Origin: Platanthera guangdongensis
Lineage: Eukaryota > Streptophyta > Magnoliopsida > Asparagales > Orchidaceae
Reading direction: 5' to 3'
DNA length: 64,000 bases
NCBI GenBank assembly: GCA_039583875.1
Contig: CM077165.1
Coordinates: 72,032,757-72,096,756 of the forward strand
Below are positions 1-8,751 of this stretch, one piece after another. Within the stretch, counting starts at the first letter, position 1; each line of letters starts with the position of its first letter. The notes below the pieces were generated by a model. The model did no database searches and had not been told where the DNA came from. It saw only the letters and a program-made list of their open reading frames with translations. The translations under genes and the position numbers were made by a program.

Positions 1-465
1 TGACAGCGGGATCTGCTCGGGGTCCATTGCTACTACCATCGAGTGACTTCCAGCCCTGTCAGCTAGGTGAGAGCCTGACAGCGGGATCTGCTCGAGGCCA
101 AGGATGACACCGAGTGACTTCCAGCCCTGTCAGCTAGGTGAGAGCCCGACAGCGGGATCTGCTCGGGGTCCATTGCTACTACCATCGAGTGACTTCCAGC
201 CATGTCAGCTAGGTGAGAGCCTGACAGCGGGATCTGCTCGAGGCTAAGGATGACACCGAGTGACTTCCAGCCCTGTCAGCTAGGTGAGAGCCTGACAGCG
301 GGATCTGCTCGGGGTCCATTGCTACTACCATCGAGTGACTTCCAGCCCTGTCAGCTAGGTGAGAGCCTGACAGCGGGATCTGCTCGAGGCCAAGGATGAC
401 ACTGAGTGACTTCCAGCCCTGTCAGCTAGGTGAGAGCCTGACAGCGGGATCTGCTCGGGGTCCAT
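1..465. repeat. Tandem array in Tat 3' UTR, alternating 75/71-bp monomers
   Basis: Two related monomers alternate. The 75-bp form contains 'ggtccattgctactaccat' and the 71-bp form contains 'aggccaaggatgacac'. Both share the core 'tgacagcgggatctgctcg' and the tail 'cagctaggtgagagcc'. Unit starts are at 1, 76, 147, 222, 293, 368 and 439, which gives a 146-bp dimer repeated three times plus a partial unit. The array continues off the left edge. It lies about 90 bp downstream of the pol stop of element F (minus strand), so it is in the element's 3' UTR. Tat/Ogre elements are known for variable tandem repeats in this position. Confidence 0.93.
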
Positions 466-554
466 AATACATCACATTCCACCATGCAGGCCAATTGCAA
501 CGATATCAGAGAGCTTGAAAGAATTTATTATAATCAGAGTGTTGCTTACATGGT

Positions 555-3500
555 TCAGGGAAAAAAGCGTTTGAGGTCGTCACCACTCCAGGTGAGACTC
601 AAGGTCTCGCCTTCTACATTTTGGAGTCGATAGCCCCCCGATCCCAAGGCCGTCTTTACTATGAACGGTCCCTCCCAGCTGGGATTGAGTTTCCCCACGA
701 ATGCTGACCTCCCTGCTGCATCTACTTTCTTCAATACCAAGTCCCCCTCCACGAACTGCTTGATCCTGACATGCTTGTCAAAGTACTTGGCCATTCTTCT
801 TTTTACCTCCTCTTGTCGGATGGCGGAAAGGTCTCTTACTTCTTCCACCATGTCAAGGGAGAGCCTCAGTTCCTCCTCATTCTCCGCTTGCCATTCCTCG
901 CGGCCTTCCTTTGCTGTCACAACTCGCGGCGTTTGGACTTCTAATTCGATGGGGAGCACTGCCTCGCACCCGTGGGAGAGTTTGAAAGGGGTCTCTCCTG
1001 TAGCTGTGTTGGGGGTGGTCCTCAGGGCCCAAAGAACCGCGGGGAGCTGCTCCACCCAGCTCCCTTTCAGGTTCTCCACCTTTTTCTTAAGGAGGTTGAC
1101 GATGATCTTGTTTGCGGCCTCCACTTGTCCGTTACTCCTGGGGTGATGAACCGAGGCGAACCTGAGATCGATCCCAAGCTGTTCGCAAAAGCTGGTGAAC
1201 TCGGCACTGGCGAACTGGGGCCCATTGTCTGTGACGATGGCCTGGGGCAGCCCATGGCGACAGATGATCTCCCCCCATACAAAATTCATGATCACCTGGG
1301 AGGTCACCTTAGCCAACGCTTTCACCTCCATCCACTTTGAGAAGTAGTCGATCATCACTAGGAGGAACCTCCTCTGACCACTGGCTTGGGGAAACGGCCC
1401 AACCAGATCCATTCCCCAGATTGCGAAGGGCCATGGGGCCGTGATACTACGGAGCCATTGGGCCGGCTGCAGCTGGAGGGGGGCAAACAGCTGGCACTTG
1501 TGACATCTTCTTGCGAATTCTGCGGCGTCCCGGTCCAGGGTGGGCCAAAAATAACCTTGCCTGACTATCCTTCCTTCCAGGGTCCGACTCCCGGAGTGAC
1601 TCCCACATTCCCCGGAGTGGACCTCCTCCAAAATCCTTCGCACTTCTCCCTCGGTTACGCAGCGGGCCAGCATCCCTGAGAGGGTTTTTCTGTACAGCTG
1701 CCCGTCCTGGAGGAGGTAGTATGCTGATTTGTGTCTCAGCTTCTTCTTGTCTACCCCCTCCGGATACTCCCCTGCGGAGAGAAAAGCTACCACTGGGTCC
1801 ATCCATGAAGCTTGCTGATCGATCTCCATGAGCTCTCCTTCTTCGATGGAGGGGCGGAACAGGTCGGTGATGGTGCCCCCCACCTGGGGTCCATGCTTAG
1901 CCAACTGATCGGCCTGTTCATTCTCTTCCCTGGGCACATGTTGGATGGCGAAAGTTTGGAAGGTTCCAATGATCCCCTTTACTTTGGCCAAGTACGATCG
2001 CAGGGTGGGCTCCCTTGCCTCGAACTCCCCGTTGATTTGGGAGGCTATTACCATGGAGTCTGTGAGTACCTCCACATCTGACACTCCAAGCTCCCTGGCC
2101 AGGCGAAGCCCTGCTATCACGGCCTCGTACTCGGCCTGGTTGTTGGTAATGGGAAAGTGCACCACCACCGTTTGCTCGATTCGGGTCCCTTGGGGGCTTT
2201 CTAGGATCACTCCTACTCCTAAGGAATGCCTTCCCGATGCTCCATCCACTTTCACCTTCCAGGGAGCCGGGCGAGTGAGTTCTTCTTCCGCCACTTCGAT
2301 CACGTAGTCAGCAAGGAAGTCGGCCATCGCCTGGGCTTTGATCGAGAGCCGCGGGATGAAGGAGACGTCGAACTCGCTCATCTCCACTGACCACTTAGCC
2401 AATCTGCCTGAATGCTCCACCCCCTCGAAGATGTTGCGGAGGGGATGGTCGGTCACCACTCGGATTGAGTGTGCCTGGAAGTAGGGTCGTAGTCTCCGAG
2501 CCGAGATGATTAGGGCGAACGCAAGCTTCTCCAAGATCGGATAACGGAGCTCGGCCTTCCTCAAGACCCGGCTCACATAATAGACTGGGAGCTGTCTCTT
2601 CCCTTCTTCTCGAACCAGGACCGAGCTCAAGGCCTCCGTCCCGACCCCCAAATACAAGAACAGGTCCTCCCCCTCCTTCGATCCTTGGAGCAGCGGAGCC
2701 TGTGTCAACTGCACCTTGAGGGCCTGGAAGGCCTCTTCACATTCCCTGCTCCATTCAAACCTCTGACCCCCCCTTAGCGTCTTGAAGAAGGGGGAGCACT
2801 TCTCCCCTGCCCGAGAGAGGAAGCGACTCAGCCCTGCTAGCTTCCCTGTCAACCGTTGGACCTCCTTCGCATTCCGCGGGGGTCCCAGCTCCAGGATGGC
2901 CTTGACCTTGTCTGGGTTCGGCTCGACCCCTGCGGGGGTGAGGAGATGCCCCAGAAACTTTCCCCTGCTGGCCCCAAAGACACATTTTAGTGGGTTCAAT
3001 CGCATCTTGTACTTGCGCAGGGTGGCGAAGGTCTCTTCCAGGTCCCGGAGGTGGGAGTCCACATCCCGGCTCTTGATCATGAGGTCATCTACATATACCT
3101 CCAGATTCCTCCCTCTCTGCTCCTTGAAGACCCTATCCATCATTTTTTGGTAGGTGGCTCCAGCGTTCTTCAGCCCGAACGGCATCATCTTATAGCAGTA
3201 GCAGCCGTCCCCTGTGATGAATGAGACATCCTTTATGTCCGGGGGGTGCATCCTGATCTGATGGTAACCTGAAAATGCATCTAAAAAACTCATTACAGAA
3301 AAACCGACGGCTGAGTCAACCAGCGCGTCGATCCGAGGCAAGGGGTAACAATCCTTAGGACAAGCTTTATTAAGAAGGGAAAAATCGATACACAACCGCC
3401 AGCGGCCGTCTCCCTTTTTGACCATCACAACGTTCGAGACCCAGCCAGGGTACTGAATTTCGGACACGAAGCCCGCTTTGAGAAGTTTCGCCACCTCCTC

Positions 3501-3953
3501 CCTGATGGGTTCTGCTAGCTTGTCCGCCGTGGATCTCTTTTTCTGCTGAACGGGGCGTGTTCCCGGGTCCAAGTTGAGGCGGTGGCAGGCCACATCCGCG
3601 TCAACCCCCGGCATCTCCGCGGCGTTCCAGGCGAAGATATCCACGTTCTTCTGGATGCACTCCAGCATCCTGCCCTGGTCTTCCGGGGTCAGCCCCCCGC
3701 TGACGCGGATCTTTTCCACCCTTCCTCCTCGGGTGAGCACCTCCAGCTCCACCACCTCCTCAGCTGCCTCCAGCCTGGATTGCTCTGCCCATCCTTCGGC
3801 GTCCCCTTCCTCCGGAGCGGGGATCTCTACCTCCATTGCCTTCTCCTCGACCCTCACCTCGGTCACTTCCTCCAAACTTCCTCCGGCCGCCTCTTCTGCG
3901 TAGCCCTTCTCTCCCAGCTCTTCCCCCTCAGCTTCCTCCTCGACCTCCTCCAT
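555..3953 (-). CDS. pol: Tat polymerase: RT, Ty3 RNase H, archaeal-type RNase H, integrase
   Basis: This 1132-codon frame has no internal stop and acts in replication and integration of element F. An acidic N-terminus (residues 1-70) is followed by RT at about 130-350 with YVDD at 287-290. A degenerate Ty3 RNase H at 430-510 has Gly436 where Asp is usual. The archaeal-type RNase H at 565-690 has candidate catalytic D570, E608, D632 and D682. Integrase has a zinc site H779/H786/C817/C820 and a catalytic triad D849, D909, E945, then a C-terminal GPF/Y-type module. All RT, second-RNase H and integrase catalytic residues are present. The start ATG lies one codon after the TGA that ends gag-pro, in the same frame, so expression may need readthrough or reinitiation. 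No chromodomain is seen, as expected for Tat. Confidence 0.95.
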   Translation of the reverse strand: MEEVEEEAEGEELGEKGYAEEAAGGSLEEVTEVRVEEKAMEVEIPAPEEGDAEGWAEQSRLEAAEEVVELEVLTRGGRVEKIRVSGGLTPEDQGRMLECIQKNVDIFAWNAAEMPGVDADVACHRLNLDPGTRPVQQKKRSTADKLAEPIREEVAKLLKAGFVSEIQYPGWVSNVVMVKKGDGRWRLCIDFSLLNKACPKDCYPLPRIDALVDSAVGFSVMSFLDAFSGYHQIRMHPPDIKDVSFITGDGCYCYKMMPFGLKNAGATYQKMMDRVFKEQRGRNLEVYVDDLMIKSRDVDSHLRDLEETFATLRKYKMRLNPLKCVFGASRGKFLGHLLTPAGVEPNPDKVKAILELGPPRNAKEVQRLTGKLAGLSRFLSRAGEKCSPFFKTLRGGQRFEWSRECEEAFQALKVQLTQAPLLQGSKEGEDLFLYLGVGTEALSSVLVREEGKRQLPVYYVSRVLRKAELRYPILEKLAFALIISARRLRPYFQAHSIRVVTDHPLRNIFEGVEHSGRLAKWSVEMSEFDVSFIPRLSIKAQAMADFLADYVIEVAEEELTRPAPWKVKVDGASGRHSLGVGVILESPQGTRIEQTVVVHFPITNNQAEYEAVIAGLRLARELGVSDVEVLTDSMVIASQINGEFEAREPTLRSYLAKVKGIIGTFQTFAIQHVPREENEQADQLAKHGPQVGGTITDLFRPSIEEGELMEIDQQASWMDPVVAFLSAGEYPEGVDKKKLRHKSAYYLLQDGQLYRKTLSGMLARCVTEGEVRRILEEVHSGECGSHSGSRTLEGRIVRQGYFWPTLDRDAAEFARRCHKCQLFAPLQLQPAQWLRSITAPWPFAIWGMDLVGPFPQASGQRRFLLVMIDYFSKWMEVKALAKVTSQVIMNFVWGEIICRHGLPQAIVTDNGPQFASAEFTSFCEQLGIDLRFASVHHPRSNGQVEAANKIIVNLLKKKVENLKGSWVEQLPAVLWALRTTPNTATGETPFKLSHGCEAVLPIELEVQTPRVVTAKEGREEWQAENEEELRLSLDMVEEVRDLSAIRQEEVKRRMAKYFDKHVRIKQFVEGDLVLKKVDAAGRSAFVGKLNPSWEGPFIVKTALGSGGYRLQNVEGETLSLTWSGDDLKRFFP

Positions 3954-3956
3954 CCT

Positions 3957-5942
3957 TCACCCCATCTCCTCGGCTCCTTCCTGCCAAGAGATGGTGTTCA
4001 CCGCAGTGACATAACACTCCCGCGCCACCTTAGGGTCTCCCCTAACCCTGACTTGTACCCCCTCGGTGTTGAACTTCAAGCATTGATGAAAAGACGAGGG
4101 GACGCAGCGGAAGGCGCTGATCAGGGGCCTTCCAAAGATGGCGCTGTAGCTGCTGGGGGCGTCCACAATGACGAACTTGCAGTTTCGGGACTGCCCCCCC
4201 AAGGTGACATGGAGTCCGACTCCTCCTTCTACCTCCTTCCTTTCTCCTGAAAACCCGAACAGGGGGCCATCCGAGGCCAGCACTCTTCTCGCCTCCACCT
4301 TCATTGCGTCAAACGCCTTTTTGAAGACGACGTTGACGGAACTTCCGTTGTCCACGAGGATCCGTGAGACGGTGAAGTTCTCGATGGCCGTCTTGATGAC
4401 CAGCGCATCACAGAACGGGTCCTCGTGGTCTGGTAGATCACTCCTGGAAAAGGTGATCCTCTCCTCTGGTGGCGGGGTTTGGGATGTAGAGGCGACGCTT
4501 CGCCGGTACATGGTGTGGAGGCTAGCCTTGCGGGAGGCCTCAATCCCTGCTCCCCCGTGGATCATCCTGATCCCTCCTCGGGTTCCCACGTCCACCCGGT
4601 CTTCACACCGATCCTCCTCCGCCCGAGGCAGGACCTCCTCGATCCTCACTTCCTGTCGCGCCCCCTGCTGCTGCTGCTGCTCCCTGTTCCCCCTCATTTC
4701 CAAGAATTCCGGGCATGTGGCTGTTGCGTGCCCTTCTTCCTGATGGAAGTCGCAGTAGGGCAACTCCACCCTAACCTCCCTCCTTCTTCTCCTCCACGCT
4801 CCTCTCCTGGCCCCCAAGGCTATGGCCATGGCCTCCTCTTGATCGGGGAGCCTGGGCCTCTGGCCCTGCCTCCAACCTGGGGGGTGGAATTGGTCTTGCC
4901 TCCCCTGGAAGTGACCTCTTCCGAAGTTTCCCCTCTGAGGCCCCTGCCCCTGCCACTCTGGCCTCCAGCCTAGCCGACGGTCGGGCTCCTGGCGCCCCCA
5001 CCCCGGCTGCTGCTGCCCTTGGAGCTGCCTCTGCTCCCTCTGCCTGGGCTCCCCTCTTCTTTCTTCCTGACCTCTTCCTCCCTTCGACTCCCTCTCCTCC
5101 TCCGTGGCCCACTTGGCCAATTTCCTTACAAACTCCGGGTTTGACGCCTCCCCGTCAACCTCTCTCGCCGCTCTTTCCATCAACTCCTCATAGGAGAAGG
5201 GGGGAACTCTCTTCAGCTCCATTCGGAAGAATCCCTGCTGCAGGCCCAGGGTAAAGGCCATCATCAGACTATGGCCCGGCATCTCCTGGACCTGAGTAAC
5301 CTCCTCCTGGAATCGGTCCACGTAGCTCCCCAGCGTCTCGTTCACCCCCTGCTTGATGTGAAACAGGGACTCAGACTCCTTCTTCCTCTTCTTCGAAGTG
5401 GTGAATCTCAGCATGAATCCTCGGCGCAAGTCCTCGAAGCAATAGATGGAGCTGGCCGGCAGCTGGTGGAACCACTCTCTCGCTTTTTCCCGGAGTGTGA
5501 TGGCGAAGAGCCTGCACTTGAATCCGTCCTACATCTGACGGATGGAGACCACGTCCTCGAACCATTGGACATGTTGTACCGGGTCTCCCTTCCCAGTGTA
5601 ATAGGACATCTCAGGCTCCCTGAACCCATCTGGAACTGGAGCTGAAGAGACCAGCTCGCTGAAAGGACTCCCTCCTCCCACTGGGCGAGCTGGCGAGTCT
5701 CGCGAGCCCAGCTCGCCGAAGCGACCTCGGCCTGCCGAGCCTGGGAAGAGCTCGCGCCCGGGGAGCTCGCACCCTCGGCCTTCCTCGGCCACTTCCTTCC
5801 CAGCTCGCCTGCCGGGCGCGTCCTCGCCCAATGAGGGGGCGGCCGCGATCTGATTTGCCGGAGTCGAGCACTCGGCCCGCGTGCCGAGTGCGAACTTGAC
5901 CAAATTCAGCACCTCGCTTCTGAAGTCTTCGAACATTCCCAC
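3957..5942 (-). pseudogene. gag-pro: Tat gag-protease, one in-frame stop
   Basis: Capsid, nucleocapsid and protease of element F. A single frame runs from the ATG at 5942 to a TGA at 3959-3957 and is broken once by a TAG at 5531-5529 inside the capsid. The remaining 491 codons from 5429 contain a basic Gln/Arg-rich nucleocapsid and a C-x2-H-x4-H-x4-C finger (CDFHQEEGHATATC), a variant common in Tat gags. They also contain an aspartic protease with ILVDNGSSVNV and a downstream IFGRPL flap-like motif. The TGA separating protease from pol is in the same reading frame as pol, two codons before pol's ATG. I cannot tell whether the capsid TAG is natural or a point mutation; its uniqueness argues for a recent mutation. 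Confidence 0.88.
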
Positions 5943-6040
5943 TGTTGCGAGAGGCGGGGGGGGGGGGGGGCGGCGAGCTCGGCCTGTCGGATCCTTGTCC
6001 CGTCATTGAACTCGCGGGAACTTTTCTGTGCTGACCACGC
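5943..6040 (-). other. F leader with a 15-nt G/C homopolymer
   Basis: Short leader between the PBS-like site and the gag ATG. It contains an uninterrupted run of 15 G on the plus strand (5956-5970), so poly-C in the element RNA, a few codons upstream of the gag ATG. In-frame openings exist on both sides in different frames, so the tract could shift an N-terminal extension in and out of frame. Confidence 0.6.
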
Positions 6041-6058
6041 TCCACGCTCACCGCACCA
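6041..6058 (-). other. Candidate primer binding site of F
   Basis: The minus strand reads TGGTGCGGTGAGCGTGGA, two bases after the LTR end TTTCAACA. The position and leading TGG fit a PBS. It resembles the TGGCGCCGT... site used by many plant Ty3 non-chromoviruses but matches it imperfectly, so the primer tRNA is not certain. Confidence 0.5.
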
Positions 6059-6061
6059 AAA

Positions 6062-6735
6062 TGTTGAAACCGGAACCCGGCTTCCTGTGGAGCTCGCCCT
6101 TGGGGAAAGGGGTGGTCTCGCGCCTACTTCGCTCCTGCAAGAAAAAATAACAAGACAAGGAGAAACAGACCCAAGGGCTCGGCGGGGAGGTCCCACCACA
6201 AACCCGGAAGATCTCAGAGCGCTTCCCCTCCTTAGCCTGAAGCCGAGCTAAGGTACCCTCAGAAAGCACTTAAGAGAGTTTAGGGAGAGGAGCTCAGGGA
6301 AAAAACCTGCTTTCAGGGGTACCCCTTGGGTCCTATTTATAGTTTTTGAAACCCGGACTGCCAATAACCAAAATAACTGACCTGAAAATACCAGAAAACC
6401 CTCGGCTGGGTCTGCCAACAGCCAAACTCCGCTGTTTTGAAGGGCTACGGGCAGACCAGCAAGGGTAAAACAGTAAAAAGTACCTCTGACCCCCAGGCGA
6501 GCTGGGACCCCTGGCCACCTCGGCATGCTTTGCTCGCCAGCTGCCGTCGAGCTCCACTGCGAGGGCGCGAGCCTCAGCCCGCTCGGCGAATGCTGAGCTC
6601 TGGGTCGCCGATCGTCGATCTCTGGTCGACGGATGCTGAGCTCTGGCCCTCTCCTGCTGTTGCCGAGCTCGCCTGCTGGTGCCGAGCTCGCCGAGCTCGC
6701 CGAGCTGCTGCTCGCCGGACACGGGGTTGTACAAC
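6062..6735 (-). repeat. F 5' LTR (inner boundary firm, outer boundary tentative)
   Basis: On the plus strand the LTR opens TGTTGAAACCGG at 6062, so the minus-strand 3' end is ...CCGGTTTCAACA. A reasonable 5' end is TGTACAACCCC on the minus strand (6735), where GC-rich GCTCGCCGAG-type sequence gives way to the TGTCGACAC array. An alternative is that the LTR extends to 7768, which also gives matching TGTTG...CAACA ends. I prefer 6735 because 6736-7768 resembles a Sirevirus LTR in its termini and style. Confidence 0.6.
6333..6342 (-). promoter_or_regulatory. TATA box in F LTR
   Basis: The minus strand reads CTATAAATAG, about 270 nt upstream of the LTR 3' end. This is a good plant TATA consensus in the expected part of the LTR for starting genomic RNA of F. 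Confidence 0.6.
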
Positions 6736-7768
6736 TGTCTTAAAGTGTCGAGACAGTCTGTCTTTAAGTGTCGACACTTGTAGACTAAGTATCGACACAA
6801 GTAGACTAAGTGTCGACACTAGCCTTCAAGGTGTCAACACAACTCCTTGTGTTGTAGAAATTACTTTTCGACACAGCTTCTTCATCATGTGTCGACACTG
6901 ATAATGTGTGTCGACACAACTCCTTGTTCTTCAGTACTTTGTTGATTTCTTGTAAGTGTCGACACTACTCCTTTGTGTCGACACATCTTCTTGTGTTGAA
7001 CTTGTTAAGTGTCGACACATCATCTTGGTGCCGACATATGCCTTCAGTGTTGATACTTTTGCTGAGTGTCGACACATCTGCTTGGTGTCGACACATTCTT
7101 CTTCTGTTGAGACTTTGGCTGAGTGTCGACACATCTCCTTTGTGTCGACACTTGTACTTAGAATTTTTGTTGAACTTTGCTGAGTGTCGACACAGCCTCC
7201 TAGTGTCGACACTTTCTTCATGTGTTGAGTCTTCTGCTGTGTGTCGACACATTCTTCATTATGTCGACACTTTCTTCATGTGTTGAGTATTTTGCAGAGT
7301 GTCGACACATTCTTTATTATGTCGACACTTATACTTAGACTCTGCTGAAATTTGCTGAGTGTCTACACAGCCTCCAAGTGTCGACACTTTCTGATATAGA
7401 CACAGTTCCTCTGGGTGTCGACACTGCTTCTAAGTGTCGACACTTCTTCACTGGACATTTCTTCATTGAGTGTCGACACAGCCTTCATGTGTCGACACTT
7501 TCTGTCTGGTGTCGACTCTGTATCCCTGGTGTCGACACAATTACTCCAAGTGTCGACACTGCTTGCCTGGGTGTCGACACAAGTCTTCTTAAGTGTCGAC
7601 ACTTTCCTTCTGGGTGTCGACACATGGACTTAAAAACTTTTCCGCTTTCCCTGTAAATACTTGACCTGCACAACTCAACTCAAAACACATCAAATACATT
7701 TTGATGTATATCATTGAGTAGGGTGAGGCTTCTTCAAATCAGGTACATTTAATCCAATGTACCCAACA
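6736..7768 (-). repeat. Sirevirus-like LTR fragment
   Basis: The minus strand begins TGTTGGGTACATTGG at 7768 and shares AATGTACCTGATTTGAAG plus AAGCC with the LTR start of copia C (33579 and 41037). Further short matches are ATGTATTTGAT, AGTTGTGC and a TATTTACAGG-like motif. The fragment then enters a dense palindrome array. It joins the chromovirus A LTR at 7769, where A's other LTR continues uninterrupted (51683), so 7768/7769 is an insertion junction. The 3' part of this LTR is missing here, presumably displaced by F. Confidence 0.6.
6760..7625. repeat. Array of TGTCGACAC palindromes
   Basis: Between 25 and 30 exact copies of GTGTCGACAC or TGTCGACAC occur, plus variants. From about 6945 to 7420 they fall into a loose 57-61 bp tandem unit holding two palindromes about 10-14 bp apart and a 'gttgag..tttgctgag' spacer. 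Open frames on both strands here (MCRH/VSTL-rich) are by-products of the repeat and not genes. Confidence 0.9.
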
Positions 7769-8636
7769 CCAGAAACTTCACTCGTGCAGGAAAAATAATC
7801 ACTCGAGTAGGTAAGTAATCACTCGAGTAAAAAGGAAGGATCACTCGTGTAGGCTTAAGACGGCACTCGAGTAGGTGAAAAAGGATTACTCGAGTAATTA
7901 AAAAAAATATCACACGAGTAATAAACAGGCACTCGAGTATACAAGAAATCAGAAACCGAGTACACAAAAGGCAGTACTTGAGAGAATAGAACAGTACTCG
8001 AGTAAAACAACCATGACAACTCCAGTAACTGAAAGGAATCACTCGAGGATATGTATAAGCACTCGAGAGAAGAATTTAAAATTTGCACAATAGTAAAAAT
8101 CTTTACAGATATATCCAAAGAAATTAAAGTATACGAATGAATAGTGTTTTTCATTTTTGAATAGTACTTTAATATTAAAATATTCATATTTTATATATTT
8201 TTGTATAAGGAAATTATGAGATCAAAACGGAGGCCCGAACGTGCGCCGAATCAAACAAAATTCACACCATAGGCGAATACTGACGCTACGAACACAACGA
8301 AGAAGTCAAAACCAAAATCCGACAAGCCATTCCCGAGATATTAACCTTCAAAGTATACGGCGAAAATAAATAATCCAAAACTCCAATCGTGCGCCGAGAC
8401 TCCAAAAATGCTCGGATTGCGACGAAACTTGACGAGCAAGTCCAAAATCACTTAACTTAAATTTCAAGCACAAAAAATTCTTATTACCACAAGAATTCGG
8501 CCGACTCGACCGCACAGACGCGAAAATGCCTTCACGGCATTGCGTCGTCAACTCGATGTTAAAAGTAACGCCACGACGTCATAAATCTGACGTCGCCCAA
8601 TCAAATAAAATCATCAAGAAAATCGGGGGCGTTACA
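7769..8636 (-). repeat. A 3' LTR, 5' portion only
   Basis: Collinear with 51683-52544 of the 5' LTR, ending ...GGGGGCGTTACA on the plus strand. It shares the CACTCGAGTAG-rich stretch and the AT-rich segment around 8080-8210. Small differences include a short deletion in the 5' copy where the 3' copy has 'ttactcgagtaatt' (about 7885-7900). The rest of the 3' LTR is displaced beyond the F insertion. Confidence 0.9.
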
Positions 8637-8655
8637 GTCACTCCCCCTAAAAAGA
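8637..8655 (-). other. Polypurine tract of A
   Basis: The minus strand reads AGGGGGAGTGAC directly before the LTR start TGTAACGCC. This position defines the plus-strand primer of A. Confidence 0.65.
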
Positions 8656-8751
8656 AGTTTTGTCCCGAAACTTCTCACACAACTCCCAAAACCAAATAAA
8701 AACGATAAAATCAAACATAACTGAAAACATAACGACATACCCGAAACTAAG

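Larger units (their letters stand above)
1..6735 (-). mobile_element. Element F: Ty3 Tat-type LTR retrotransposon, 3' end outside window
   Basis: In minus-strand order this holds the 5' LTR (about 6735-6062), a PBS-like site, gag-pro, pol and a 3' UTR satellite. The 3' LTR is beyond the left edge. Tat assignment rests on a second, archaeal-type RNase H after the degenerate Ty3 RNase H, the VDNGSS protease site and the CHHC gag finger. F sits inside, or next to, a Sirevirus-like LTR fragment that itself interrupts the 3' LTR of chromovirus A. The pol frame is intact, so F is probably among the youngest insertions. The 5' LTR's outer limit is uncertain: it could extend to 7768 if the Sirevirus-like piece really belongs to F. 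Confidence 0.85.

Noticed and set aside
661..4250. Plus-strand ORFs opposite Tat pol and gag
   Set aside because: Shadows of the minus-strand genes, without independent motifs.
6760..7625. CRISPR-like array
   Set aside because: Repeats are only 8-10 bp, spacing is irregular, spacers are related to each other and the context is a plant LTR.
6906..7656. Overlapping ORFs of 60-126 codons on both strands rich in MCRH, VSTL and CVDT
   Set aside because: They are translations of the TGTCGACAC repeat in all frames; palindromic repeats keep both strands open. No motif or start context.
7769..8636. Solo LTR of A
   Set aside because: It is followed by a PPT and pol of A in the right orientation, so it is part of a 3' LTR cut by later insertions.
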